Shown here in pieces: positions 1 through 8,710 of a stretch of 39,856 bases of DNA. The stretch lies in NCBI GenBank assembly GCA_017306715.1, contig JAFKHV010000028.1:1-39856 (forward strand), given 5' to 3'. A program made the position numbers and the translations under genes. Below the pieces are notes generated by a model. That model saw only the letters and a list, made by a program, of their open reading frames with translations, searched no databases and was not told the DNA's origin. This DNA is from Legionella sp. GTDB taxonomy: Bacteria; Pseudomonadota; Gammaproteobacteria; Legionellales; Legionellaceae. Numbering within the stretch: position 1 is the stretch's first letter; each line of letters starts with the position of its first letter.

Positions 1-1860
1 AAACCCGCGTGCCTCGTGTAAACGACGCGGAAATAAAATTACTACATCCTCGGGTGTTATGGATAAAGGTAGACGATGTTGCGTTTCAGTAAACGTTAAG
101 TCGACGTAATTAGGTATATAATTTATTTGCGACATGGATAGCTTGGGTTCAAGCGTACGGATTACGTTAATAGTGCTCGTATCGACTGAAACCAGTTCGT
201 TTAATTGTGAAAGCGCTGTCTGTAATTGTGTTGCAACATGATGATAATTAAAGTCAGGTCGATCCCAATAGACCCCATGGCTTATTCCAATCGTATAGGT
301 CTTGGTGTCGGTGAAATAACTGGCATATAGGAAGGGCGATGCAATAAAAAGAGTCGCTTTGTTTATTAAATAATGAGCATAGTCCATGAACCGTTGTTGC
401 TCTGTTAGAGAGGGCAAACCAATAATCATCATTTCTTTAAAGCGATGCAACCAGGAATTATTTTCAGCATATTGCAAAATCCAAAATTCGTACCCATGCT
501 GGTGAAAGAGCTCCGCGAGGTCAGTTAAATAACGTTCAGCTCCTCCGTTGTAACAAACTTTACCATCGGGCGTGAAGAATGAAGGTTGAATACAGATAAC
601 TAAACGTGAGGTATCTGTGTGATGGATTAACTGTTGCAACCAACGTAACGTTAAGTCATCGGCTGAAAGCGCACTTTGGCTTGCGTAGGAGTTTGAATAG
701 GGTACACGTAATACTATCTTTTTGATTGGTTTCTGTAGTGCGCGAGGTAAATTTTGATAAATCTTATACAGCCAATATTTAACTTTGGGAAATTTACGTA
801 ACCCAGATTGTCCGATAGCTAAGGAAGTGGCTTTAAGTTGCCTCAAGGGGTGAAATAGCCATTGTTTACAGAGTTTCAATAGTTTTAAATGGATACGCGC
901 CTGTTTTAATGCATTATTTTCTTCCATTAGCTGATTGAGTTGTTCAACTGTCGCGGCATAACTTTCTTGTAGATGGCTATTATCAAGATCTAGCTTTTGC
1001 AACTGCTGTGCTAATAGGCTGTTATTTTTTTGCATGTCTGCAATAAAGTCGAAATGCAGCGTTTTGAATTCGGTCCAATTGGAAGGAGCCATTTTATTAG
1101 GGAGAATGCTATTTTTCTTAAAAACATATAAGGTCAGATAGGCCTCTGATGTTGGGAGCAAACCGTTATAAACCATTTCTGCGTAAAACGGATGGAATTC
1201 ACCATAAAAATAATTCATGTGATCAATGGTATATTCCATACCTAAATAATCTTGTTTCACCAAAGACCAGCCTGCCTGTTCGGCAATTTCCACATAATTT
1301 TCACGTAAAAATTCAGTCCCAAAAAGCCAACTGTTTTCACGAATAGCCTTGTAACGAAATAAAAGATAAGGGAGTGATTTAGGGTTGGGAACAATGCAAA
1401 GATAGTATTTGCTGGTAATTTGAGTAAAACGCTCAAAAAGTTGTTGTAGGTCCTCTTCGTTGAAGTGCTCCATGACGCCTGAATTCCAAGTCACGTCAAA
1501 CATTTCGCCTAATGTATCTGCTTTAAAAATATCCAATAGATGAAAGTGGGCGTGTTGATCATTTGCTACAAATAAATTTTTAGCCTTATCGAGTGCGACC
1601 TCACTAAAATCTGCCAAACTGACTTGATAACCCTGTTGTGCGAGTAAACAGGAAAGGTGACCACTGCCAGAGCCCAACTCCAGTAATTTAGCCTGCGGTG
1701 ATATGCCTAACTGTTGCAAACAGATATGAATTTTTTCTGCGAGTTGCTGCTCTTGTATAGAAAATTCTTCAGTATAGTTTTGCTCCGCAACTTTATCCCA
1801 TAAAGCAATTTTTTTATTATTCGCAAGGGGTAGTCTTGGTGCATCAATCATGGTGCTCAT
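1..1860 (-). CDS. Methyltransferase-glycosyltransferase (GT4) fusion, partial (C-terminus beyond window)
   Basis: An open frame of 620 codons runs from an ATG at 1860 (preceded by AAGGAT) to the window edge with no stop. Residues about 40-170 form a class I SAM-dependent methyltransferase, with the motif LLELGSGSGHLS and, further on, WNSGVMEHF typical of this fold. A stretch rich in Leu, Gln and Asn (about 265-325) looks like a short coiled-coil linker. From about residue 415 the sequence resembles the N-terminal half of a GT4 glycosyltransferase (YNGGAERYLTDLAELF), reaching the start of the second Rossmann domain (ILFPRRLHEARGF) at the edge. It lies just downstream of wzt, so it probably modifies and extends a surface polysaccharide at the cytoplasmic face. 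The sugar and methyl acceptor cannot be told. The coupling of the two domains is directly seen; the function is inference. Confidence 0.82.
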   Translation of the reverse strand, partial: MSTMIDAPRLPLANNKKIALWDKVAEQNYTEEFSIQEQQLAEKIHICLQQLGISPQAKLLELGSGSGHLSCLLAQQGYQVSLADFSEVALDKAKNLFVANDQHAHFHLLDIFKADTLGEMFDVTWNSGVMEHFNEEDLQQLFERFTQITSKYYLCIVPNPKSLPYLLFRYKAIRENSWLFGTEFLRENYVEIAEQAGWSLVKQDYLGMEYTIDHMNYFYGEFHPFYAEMVYNGLLPTSEAYLTLYVFKKNSILPNKMAPSNWTEFKTLHFDFIADMQKNNSLLAQQLQKLDLDNSHLQESYAATVEQLNQLMEENNALKQARIHLKLLKLCKQWLFHPLRQLKATSLAIGQSGLRKFPKVKYWLYKIYQNLPRALQKPIKKIVLRVPYSNSYASQSALSADDLTLRWLQQLIHHTDTSRLVICIQPSFFTPDGKVCYNGGAERYLTDLAELFHQHGYEFWILQYAENNSWLHRFKEMMIIGLPSLTEQQRFMDYAHYLINKATLFIASPFLYASYFTDTKTYTIGISHGVYWDRPDFNYHHVATQLQTALSQLNELVSVDTSTINVIRTLEPKLSMSQINYIPNYVDLTFTETQHRLPLSITPEDVVILFPRRLHEARGF

Positions 1861-1869
1861 ATTTAATCC

Positions 1870-3159
1870 TTATTTCTGTTCCTCAAGAGAGATGAACTTA
1901 TCTACTATGGAGGCTGTGCTTGAAGCTGTGATCGTGCTAATTTTCTGAGTGATTTTCGGAAGAAAAAAGCCGAACTTCTTTTTGGTTTGATGAACAGAAA
2001 AATAAGCAAGGCCTTCAATAAATTCATGGTAAAAAGGGAGCTCTAACTCGGGACGTTCCTCTATAGCCACGACTAAAAGGTACTGTCCCTCATTGAGAAA
2101 ATTACGAAACTGAAAGCGAATCTCGTGTAAGATAGACGAGGAAAAGCAGCTGCCTTCCTCACAGGTTGAATGGACGACCAAGTCCATACCATTGAGTGTT
2201 CGAATGGCAAAGGCAACCCCCACATGATTCAGATTGGCAGAAGGTGGGAGCATAAACTGAATAGTCAGCGTGATCAGCTCATCATCTTGAATAATATGCG
2301 CAGTCTCTCCCTGTTCGTTCTGTAAAGAACAACTCAGAATGGAACCTTTATTTTCACCCCAGTGATTAATCGGTGCATTGGTATCCGATAAACTATTATC
2401 CTGCTCCGTACCTGCAAAACAAAAAGACATATAATTAGAAGTGACCGCCAGGGGGTCGCCATATTGTTTTAGTGTTCCTTGATCGAGCCATAGAACTTCA
2501 TCGCACAATTGTTTTACTGCGCCGATATCATGCGAACAAAAAAGGAGTGTCATCCCCTGTTGCTTTGATTGTTTAATGCGCTCAAAGCATTTTGCTTGAA
2601 AACGTGCATCCCCTACGGATAATGCTTCATCAACGATAAGTATTGTTGGATCAACATGAATTGCAATGGCAAAGGCAAGTCGCACATACATTCCTGAAGA
2701 ATAGGTTTTGACCGGTTTATCAATAAATTCACCTAATTCTGCAAATTGGATAATTTCAGTCAAGCGCGCAGCGATTTCTGATGAAGACATCCCCAACAGT
2801 GCGGCATTCGTAAAAATATTTTCTTTTCCGGTAAAATCCGGATTAAAACCGGCACCCAGTTCCAGAAGTGCTGCGATGCGGCCATGTACATGAATTTGAC
2901 CCTGATCCGGTTGGGTGATACCACTAATCAGTTGTAACAGCGTGGATTTGCCTGCACCGTTATTGCCAATAATGCCGAGGGTTTGTCCTTTTTTTACTTC
3001 GAAAGAAATATCTTCTAATGCTTTGAACACCGGTAATTTAGACTGATGATTTTTGAATAGTAAACTTTTGAGTCTGATCAAAGGATTAGGATATAAGGGG
3101 TAAAATTTTGCGACATGATTGCACACGATGACTACTTCAGGACTATAAAACATCAGCAA
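1870..3159 (-). CDS. wzt: Polysaccharide ABC transporter ATP-binding protein, Wzt type
   Basis: This 429-aa protein is the nucleotide-binding subunit of an ABC exporter for O-antigen or a similar polysaccharide. The N-terminal ATPase has Walker A GNNGAGKST, the signature motif YSSGMYVRL and Walker B ILIVDEALS, followed by the switch histidine (LLFCSHD). The LELGAGFNPDFTGKEN segment is typical of the Wzt/TagH subfamily. From about residue 250 a second domain rich in beta strands matches the position of the Wzt C-terminal carbohydrate-binding domain, which in E. coli O8/O9a recognises the capped glycan end. The start overlaps the end of the permease reading frame by 17 bases, implying translational coupling. 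The gene itself is intact, although its partner permease is interrupted. Confidence 0.9.
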   Translation of the reverse strand: MLMFYSPEVVIVCNHVAKFYPLYPNPLIRLKSLLFKNHQSKLPVFKALEDISFEVKKGQTLGIIGNNGAGKSTLLQLISGITQPDQGQIHVHGRIAALLELGAGFNPDFTGKENIFTNAALLGMSSSEIAARLTEIIQFAELGEFIDKPVKTYSSGMYVRLAFAIAIHVDPTILIVDEALSVGDARFQAKCFERIKQSKQQGMTLLFCSHDIGAVKQLCDEVLWLDQGTLKQYGDPLAVTSNYMSFCFAGTEQDNSLSDTNAPINHWGENKGSILSCSLQNEQGETAHIIQDDELITLTIQFMLPPSANLNHVGVAFAIRTLNGMDLVVHSTCEEGSCFSSSILHEIRFQFRNFLNEGQYLLVVAIEERPELELPFYHEFIEGLAYFSVHQTKKKFGFFLPKITQKISTITASSTASIVDKFISLEEQK

Positions 3160-3928
3160 ATCCCTCTTTTAAGCGATTAAACCAGCAATATCCAGCAATA
3201 AAAAGGAGCATACTACTCAGGGAATAAAGAACATAAGGCATCCAAACTAAAGCCTGCCCTTCAAAGCAGCAAAGTCGCGTTTGTTCGATAACATAAGTTA
3301 ATGGATTAAGGTGTAAATAAAACTGTGTTTGTGGACTCATAGACGACGTACTGTAGAAAACAGGGGACAAGAACATAAGCAAGGTAATCGTAAAGCGCAC
3401 CAGTTTTGCCAGGTCACGTAGGTAAACGGCCAAGGCGCTAATAAAATAACTTATGCCGATGGTGAGCAGAACAAATGGCCCCATTAATAAAAAGCAATAA
3501 AAACTGGTTTAGGGTAAAGGTCCTATGACGATGGAGTAAAATATAACCCAAATCGCCAAGCCTAATAATGCGTAAAATCCACGAACGCCAACCAAGATCC
3601 AGGGCAAAATATGGAGAGGGAAAATAATTTTTTTAACAAAATTTGTTTGGCTGCGGATGAGTTCTGCGGAAGCGCCCAGACATTCAGAGAAAAAATTATA
3701 CCAAATAAGCCCTATTAACAAGTTTAAGGGGAGTAAATAAATGGATTGTCCGGAGGGCGCCCCTCCCCAGCGAACTTTCAAAAAAAATGAAAGAAATAAA
3801 GTGTATATAAGCGCCATTAACAGGGTTTCAAGAAGAGGCCACATCCAGCCAATCAATGTACCTTGATAAGTTGTACGAATTTCGCGTCGCGTAAGATTGC
3901 CCAGTAATCCTAAATGCGTATCAATCAT
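3143..3928 (-). pseudogene. wzm: Polysaccharide ABC transporter permease, Wzm type, interrupted by an in-frame TAA
   Basis: Two adjacent open frames on the minus strand (3509-3928 and 3143-3484) are in the same reading frame, separated by one TAA (3509-3511) and eight further sense codons. Read through, they give a product of about 261 aa, the usual length of Wzm-type ABC-2 permeases, with an N-terminal amphipathic segment (LTRREIRTTYQGTLIGWMWP) and about six hydrophobic membrane segments. The C-terminal part has the family's SPVFYSTSSM and LNPLTYVIEQTR regions. Nothing else is wrong: no indel is needed, so a single base change to a stop codon is the simplest explanation. The next ATG (3484) has no clear ribosome binding site. 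As written, only the first 139 residues would be made. Sequencing error, suppression or a true null allele cannot be separated here. Confidence 0.85.
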
Positions 3929-4060
3929 GTCATCCCAGTCAAATTAAATTCCATTCCAATTGGCGATTCTAAAGCTTGAAAAAACGAGTCCATCTGGCTG
4001 CATAAATATAAAATATTTTGCTATGCATTTAAAGGAAAATAAAAAAAATTAATATATTGT

Positions 4061-4088
4061 TTGACTTTAAAATATTAATAAATAATAT
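4061..4088 (+). promoter_or_regulatory. Candidate sigma-70-like promoter for the secreted protein gene
   Basis: TTGACT (4061-4066) and TAATAT (4083-4088) are separated by 16 bases in a very AT-rich stretch, about 34 bases before the ATG at 4122. Such matches are common in AT-rich DNA. Confidence 0.4.
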
Positions 4089-4121
4089 TTATTGTGTTTC
4101 TACTACACAAGGACGCGTACC

Positions 4122-4689
4122 ATGAAAAAAAAAGAGTTTTAAAAAACTAGCGGTAATAGCTGCTGCAGTGGCACTGTATTCCAATGCCCATGCGGCTGTT
4201 AATGCAGTTGCCATGGAGGCAAATGCAATACCAACAAGTGTATTAAATTTGGTCGGTTTAGGCACAACAGCATCGGTGGTGAACCAGATAACATTTCCCA
4301 CAGTGTTTGTCGGACCAGTCTACGAAGGCTGGTACAGTACAATTCGTGTTTGTTTTGACGGGGTGAACATATTAGGTATAGGTCTTGCAACCTCCGTAAA
4401 TGCGCAATTTGCTGTTATTAATGATGCAGGTACGACCATTAAATCCATTAATACAACAATCAACACAAACAGTTGCGTAACCTACACTTCAGATGCACCT
4501 TCAGATCCGTTGTTTGGTGGGGTGGCTCTTGGTTTATATAAAGTTCGAGTGACTAACAATTTAACTTCCATTATCGCTTTAGGTTCATTAAACGGAGTTG
4601 TGAACTCTACAGGTCGAAGTGTTGCTTCAAATGGTTTACGCGTTTTCTTAGAAAAAGCTAAAAAAGCACAAGCTGCGGCTGGGTACTAA
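4122..4689 (+). CDS. Small secreted protein of unknown function; start and signal peptide out of frame at an A9 tract
   Basis: The long frame (from at least 4168, where a GTG could start it) encodes a mature region of about 165 residues, ending at a TAA at 4687. Upstream in the same frame lie codons for KKLAVIAAAVALYSNAHA, a textbook Sec signal peptide core with an A-x-A cleavage site. The only sensible start, ATG at 4122, is one base out of frame: as written it reads seven codons into a TAA at 4140. Removing one A from the nine-A run (4125-4133) gives a positively charged n-region joined to the hydrophobic core. The mature part is rich in Val, Thr, Asn and Ala, has two Cys (FDG and NSCVT regions) that could pair, and ends in a Lys/Ala-rich tail. 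I do not recognise the family. It may be frameshifted, phase variable, rescued by polymerase slippage, or a sequencing error. Confidence 0.62.
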
Positions 4690-4695
4690 TTATGA

Positions 4696-4722
4696 TCCGA
4701 TAAACAAACTCTGGTTATCGGA
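4696..4722 (+). terminator. Hairpin just after the secreted protein gene
   Basis: TCCGATAA (4696-4703) and TTATCGGA (4715-4722) form a perfect 8-bp stem with an 11-base loop, starting six bases after the stop codon. Only a short T run follows, so it may be a weak terminator or an mRNA 3' stabilising stem. Confidence 0.4.
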
Positions 4723-4767
4723 ATTTCCCGAAGAAATCGATTTAGATGCAAGCGCTATAGGTAATTC

Positions 4768-6009
4768 ATGAAATTAAAGAGTATTCTCTTGTTCAGCGAT
4801 AATTATGTTCCAGAGATGAATGCCAATGCGCGCATTTTTTCAGAGTTGGCAGAATTATGGGTACAGATGGGATGTGAGGTTTCGGTCATCACATCGCACC
4901 CTAATTTCCCCCGCGGTATTATTTACCCTGGCTATCGCAATAATTGGTTAACTAAAGAAGAAATCAATGAAGTCAAAGTACATCGGGTGAAAACTTACGT
5001 GCATCCTAATAAAGGCTTTATTCGTAGAAGTTTCGATTTTTTATCATTTGGTATTTCCGGTTTTATATTTGGCCTCTTTCGAGGAAAAGGAGAAATAATC
5101 ATCGGTGTTACGCCCCAATTTTTTTGTGCCTTTTTTGCCTGTTTACTCGCCGTAATTCGTAAGAAACCTTTTTTATTAGTTCTGTGTGATTTATGGCCTG
5201 ACTCCATTGTGGCGAATCAACTCATGAAGAAAAATATACTTTACCGAGTGATTAAGAGGCTGGAGCTGTGGATGTATCGGCAGGCATCTAGTATTGCTGT
5301 GTTGTCCGAACATTTTAAACATTACTTAATGCAATTACAGATACCTGAGGGGCAAATCTTTTTATCGATAGCTGCACCAAGCGCTGCTTTTTATCCACGG
5401 GAAAAGTGTCAGCAGTTAATTCAAACATATGCCCTTAGCACCAAGTTTATCGTTGGTTATCTGGGAACATTAGGAATTTCTCAAGGTTTAGATGATATTT
5501 TAAAAGTGGTCGATGAATTGCATGCACATAATGCAATCACCTTTATGATGGTTGGCGATGGAGTTAAACGTCATGAATTACACCACCAAGCCTTAACACG
5601 CACAAATCTTGTTGTCGATGGCCCGGTACCAGGTGAAAAAATGCCAGAATATTGGTCTATTCTTGATATCGCATTAGTATCTCTTGCCGATACCCCGACG
5701 AATAAAACAGTCTTACCAAGCAAAATTTTAGAGTCATTAGCAATGGGTATTCCCGTTATCTTATATGCTCCTGAAGGCGAAGCAAGTCGCTTTATGGGTG
5801 TGCTTAATGTAGGTTGGTTTGTGCCTGTTGGTGAACTCACTGCTTTAACAAACCTTATCACATATCTTGCGCAATCACCAAAAAGTGTTGAGGAACAAAA
5901 GCAGCAAGCCCTTAAAGCTGCGGCGAAATTTTCTCGCGAACAACAGGCGCGAGAGTTGCTGGAACGTATGGATTTACTTAATGGATGGAACGAACATGGA
6001 ACACTATAA
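4768..6009 (+). CDS. Glycosyltransferase family 4 protein, WbuB-like
   Basis: This 413-aa protein has the GT-B layout of family 4 glycosyltransferases. The N-terminal domain includes FSDNYVPEMNANARIFSELA and an ITSHPNFPRG segment, common in WbuB-type amino-sugar transferases. A membrane-associating hydrophobic stretch sits at about residues 85-135, followed by DLWPDS. The C-terminal domain carries GYLGTLGISQGLD, FMMVGDGVKR, and the PSKILESLAMGIPVI donor-binding region with the expected Glu. It should transfer a sugar from a nucleotide donor to a lipid-linked or growing glycan on the cytoplasmic face. Its end overlaps the next gene, a UDP-GlcNAc 2-epimerase, by 14 bases, so its donor could be a ManNAc-derived sugar; that link is inference. 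AGGT precedes the ATG. Confidence 0.85.
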   Translation: MKLKSILLFSDNYVPEMNANARIFSELAELWVQMGCEVSVITSHPNFPRGIIYPGYRNNWLTKEEINEVKVHRVKTYVHPNKGFIRRSFDFLSFGISGFIFGLFRGKGEIIIGVTPQFFCAFFACLLAVIRKKPFLLVLCDLWPDSIVANQLMKKNILYRVIKRLELWMYRQASSIAVLSEHFKHYLMQLQIPEGQIFLSIAAPSAAFYPREKCQQLIQTYALSTKFIVGYLGTLGISQGLDDILKVVDELHAHNAITFMMVGDGVKRHELHHQALTRTNLVVDGPVPGEKMPEYWSILDIALVSLADTPTNKTVLPSKILESLAMGIPVILYAPEGEASRFMGVLNVGWFVPVGELTALTNLITYLAQSPKSVEEQKQQALKAAAKFSREQQARELLERMDLLNGWNEHGTL

Positions 6010-7144
6010 TATCGCCTGCGTGATCGGCACTCGGCCTGAAGCACTGAAAATGATCCCGTTAATTAATTGTTTGCAACAGCACCCACAAATCAAAGTTGAC
6101 GTCATCATTACCGGACAACATCGCGAGCTGCTAACACAAATTTTGGAGCAAGAAGGATTTTTTGAATTTACAAATTTTTCAGTAATGGCTGAGAATCAGA
6201 CGCTTAATAAATTAAGCTCAAATCTTTTTCACCATTTTGATGAGTACTTTAAAAAGCATGCGTTTAATATGGTTATTGCGCAAGGGGATACAACCACAAC
6301 TTGTATTGCTGCAATGGCCGCATTTCATTTAAAAATTCCGTTTGCACATATTGAAGCGGGTTTAAGAACAACCGCTGTCAATAATCCCTTTCCTGAAGAA
6401 TTTAACCGCCGTATTGCTACTTTAGCCGCGACTTTACATTTTTGCCCTACGGAATATGCAGCAAATAATCTGTATCAAGAGGGAATTCATAATCATGTTT
6501 ATGTGACCGGAAATACGATTATCGATATGCTTTATCGTTATGCAAGAGATCGTGTGTCCATACCCTTTAACGGGAGAAAATTAATTCTGGTAACGTGTCA
6601 TCGGCGTGAAAGCTTTGGTGAGCCCTTAAAGAAAATTTGTGCGGCCATTTTGCATTTAGCAGAAAAACATCCATATTTTGATTTTTTATTTCCTGTTCAT
6701 CCGAATCCCAATGTAAAGCAAATTGTGATTGAAAAATTATCTAATGTACCTAATATCGATCTGACGCCCCCATTGACCTATCAACAGTTAGTTGATCATC
6801 TAAATGCTTCGTGGCTGGTTTTAACAGACTCTGGCGGGATTCAGGAAGAGGCACCTGCTTTAAATAAACCGGTACTCGTCCTGCGTCATGAGACCGAAAG
6901 ACCTGAAGCTGTTGTCTGGGGCGCTTCACGGTTGGTAGGCACTGAAACAAATCACATTGTCGAGCAGGTTGAGCAATTATTAAATACTCCTGAGGAGTAT
7001 GAGCGCATGGCTCATGCTGGTTCTCCTTATGGTGATGGTAAGGCCGCGCCTCGGATTACTGAAATAATATTGGATTATTTGGGTATACCGGTGATTTCTA
7101 ATGATTATCCACGAATGGAGCAATATGAGTATATCGGAGCATGA
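5996..7144 (+). CDS. wecB: UDP-N-acetylglucosamine 2-epimerase (non-hydrolysing)
   Basis: The protein interconverts UDP-GlcNAc and UDP-ManNAc in the cytoplasm. From the ATG at 5996 it is 382 aa, close to the usual length of about 375. Visible family features are the N-terminal IGTRPEALKM, the VIAQGDTTTT segment, HIEAGLRT, FPEEFNRR, VTCHRRESFG and the C-terminal LTDSGGIQEEAP with the RHETERPE loop. These include the Asp, Glu and His positions used in catalysis and nucleotide binding. An in-frame reading extends upstream to 5867, but that part lies inside the preceding glycosyltransferase and does not resemble the family, so I use the ATG at 5996. It is translationally coupled to both neighbours. 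No wecC-like dehydrogenase is visible in the window, so the fate of UDP-ManNAc is open. Confidence 0.93.
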   Translation: MEHYNIACVIGTRPEALKMIPLINCLQQHPQIKVDVIITGQHRELLTQILEQEGFFEFTNFSVMAENQTLNKLSSNLFHHFDEYFKKHAFNMVIAQGDTTTTCIAAMAAFHLKIPFAHIEAGLRTTAVNNPFPEEFNRRIATLAATLHFCPTEYAANNLYQEGIHNHVYVTGNTIIDMLYRYARDRVSIPFNGRKLILVTCHRRESFGEPLKKICAAILHLAEKHPYFDFLFPVHPNPNVKQIVIEKLSNVPNIDLTPPLTYQQLVDHLNASWLVLTDSGGIQEEAPALNKPVLVLRHETERPEAVVWGASRLVGTETNHIVEQVEQLLNTPEEYERMAHAGSPYGDGKAAPRITEIILDYLGIPVISNDYPRMEQYEYIGA

Positions 7145-7757
7145 TGTAAATAGCCTGGAGTGGTGGGATAATTACTTTACCCATCACTGGGAAGAAAATC
7201 TGGGTTGCCAGCAAACGGCATTTTTTATGAGCGAACTGATTAGAGCCATACCCTCCAGAGAAAGAGAATGGATTAGGGAGCATCCAAAAACACTTGTGGA
7301 CTGGGGTTGTGCTCTGGGCGATGGATTACCTCTACTAGCTCAGGCATTTATGCCGCAGAGACTGGTAGGAATAGACTTTTCTCCTATAAGCTTAAGCAAA
7401 GCGCGCACGCGTTACCCGGAATATTTTTTTTATGAATCTTGGGAGCAATTCCGATTACACTATTCTCAAGCTCAGGTTGTATTCAATTCCAATTGTTTGG
7501 AACATTTCGCTGAACCATTGGTTATCCTACAAGAGGGCTTACGAAACACCGAATATCTTTACTTTATCTTGGTTCCATACCGCGAGCAAGAACCGCTGTG
7601 TGCTAGCCACTGTCAAATTTTTGATAAAAATCATTTCCCACTTGTTATTGATGATTTTACCTTAATCCATCAGCATGTAATCAAAACAGATCCGACGTAT
7701 TGGGATGGTGAGCAGTTATTGGTTGTTTATGCATCAAAAAAATATTTACTGAAGTAA
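7125..7757 (+). CDS. SAM-dependent methyltransferase, probably of polysaccharide synthesis
   Basis: About 210 aa from the ATG at 7125, which has GGAG four bases upstream and overlaps the wecB end by 20 bases. The frame is open from 7101, but that upstream ATG has no clear ribosome binding site. The class I methyltransferase fold is indicated by LVDWGCALGDGLPLLA (motif I), VGIDFSPISLSKAR (motif II acidic residue) and VVFNSNCLEHFAEP, which resembles the bacterial FkbM/ubiE-like 'NxLEHL' signature. The N-terminal SLEWWDNYFTHHWE is often seen in methyltransferases of O-antigen clusters. It is the last gene of the plus-strand polysaccharide group, so a sugar or glycan end is a likely acceptor. The gene ends six bases from the convergent oxyR stop. 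Confidence 0.8.
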   Translation: MSISEHDVNSLEWWDNYFTHHWEENLGCQQTAFFMSELIRAIPSREREWIREHPKTLVDWGCALGDGLPLLAQAFMPQRLVGIDFSPISLSKARTRYPEYFFYESWEQFRLHYSQAQVVFNSNCLEHFAEPLVILQEGLRNTEYLYFILVPYREQEPLCASHCQIFDKNHFPLVIDDFTLIHQHVIKTDPTYWDGEQLLVVYASKKYLLK

Positions 7758-7763
7758 AGGAGC

Positions 7764-8675
7764 CTAAGCACTACATTTGTTAGCTAAAATATTTTTAACT
7801 AATTGCCCTAAATGTTGATATACGGAAATTCTAAATGCTGTTTTTCTCCAGGCGACTCCAATCTCTCGATACGCATTTTGATTAGGCAAAGAGATAGCGC
7901 GTAACTGAGTGCCCTTGAGCAAACCACTATTAATTGCTAACGTGGGTAAAAAAGTTATCCCAGGATGATGATCTACCATTTGGATTAGGGTGTGTAAACT
8001 TGTGGCGTGAAAAGGGTTTACTTTCGTGGTGTCTTTTAAGGAGCACGCCTGGATCGCATGGTCGCTAAGGCAATGCTCTTTCTCTAATAAAAAAATGCTT
8101 TGAAAAGGATAGCGCCCCATGTCCTGGGTAAATTGTGATACTTCCCAGTTTTTGGGGAGCACTAGTTGGAATTTATCTTTAATTAAAATCTCTAAGTGCA
8201 AATCATTTAAATGATAGGGTAATGCCAAAATAATCATATCCAATCTACCCAGATGTAACTCAGATACAACGTTTTCCGTGGTCTCTTCCCGAACAAATAG
8301 TTGCAGTTTTGGAAATTTTTTTTTGCATTGTGTTAATAATTCGGGTACCAGGAAAGGAGCAATCGTTGGAATAACACCAAGATAAAAGGTTCCTTGCAAG
8401 GGCTCCTGTTGGCTTAAAGCATAATCAACTAACTCTTGAGATTGCGCAATGATACTGCGACTTCGACGTACCACTTCTTCACCGGCAGGGGTAAACAGAA
8501 AATTTTTGTGGTTGCGTTCTAATAATGGTATTTCAAGTATTTCTTCCAGTTGTGCCACGGCAGCGCTCAATGTGGACTGACTGACATAGCATGCTGCTGC
8601 AGCTCGTCCAAAATGCTGTTTTTCGTGTAAGGCCAGTAGATAAGTCAATAATTTTAAATTATAAAGTTTATTCAT
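7764..8675 (-). CDS. oxyR: Hydrogen-peroxide-sensing LysR-type regulator OxyR
   Basis: This 303-aa LysR-family protein has the N-terminal winged helix-turn-helix (HFGRAAAACYVSQSTLSAAVAQLE). In the effector domain, LLEKEHCLSDHAIQAC preserves two cysteines nine residues apart, the spacing of Cys199 and Cys208 that form the disulfide switch of E. coli OxyR. It diverges from ahpC-ahpD across a 94-base gap containing an OxyR-like half operator. In L. pneumophila OxyR is known to control ahpC2D, which fits this arrangement. Length, cysteines and context all agree, so the call is strong. Confidence 0.92.
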   Translation of the reverse strand: MNKLYNLKLLTYLLALHEKQHFGRAAAACYVSQSTLSAAVAQLEEILEIPLLERNHKNFLFTPAGEEVVRRSRSIIAQSQELVDYALSQQEPLQGTFYLGVIPTIAPFLVPELLTQCKKKFPKLQLFVREETTENVVSELHLGRLDMIILALPYHLNDLHLEILIKDKFQLVLPKNWEVSQFTQDMGRYPFQSIFLLEKEHCLSDHAIQACSLKDTTKVNPFHATSLHTLIQMVDHHPGITFLPTLAINSGLLKGTQLRAISLPNQNAYREIGVAWRKTAFRISVYQHLGQLVKNILANKCSA

Positions 8676-8710
8676 CGTTAAATCCGATTGATTTTATCAT
8701 TTTTATTCAT

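Noticed and set aside
4089..4390. Minus-strand frames across the start of the secreted protein
   Set aside because: They only mirror the signal-peptide region in reverse; no ribosome site or motif.
5571..6044. 157-codon minus-strand frame across the GT4 and wecB junction
   Set aside because: Antisense to two intact genes; no family resemblance.
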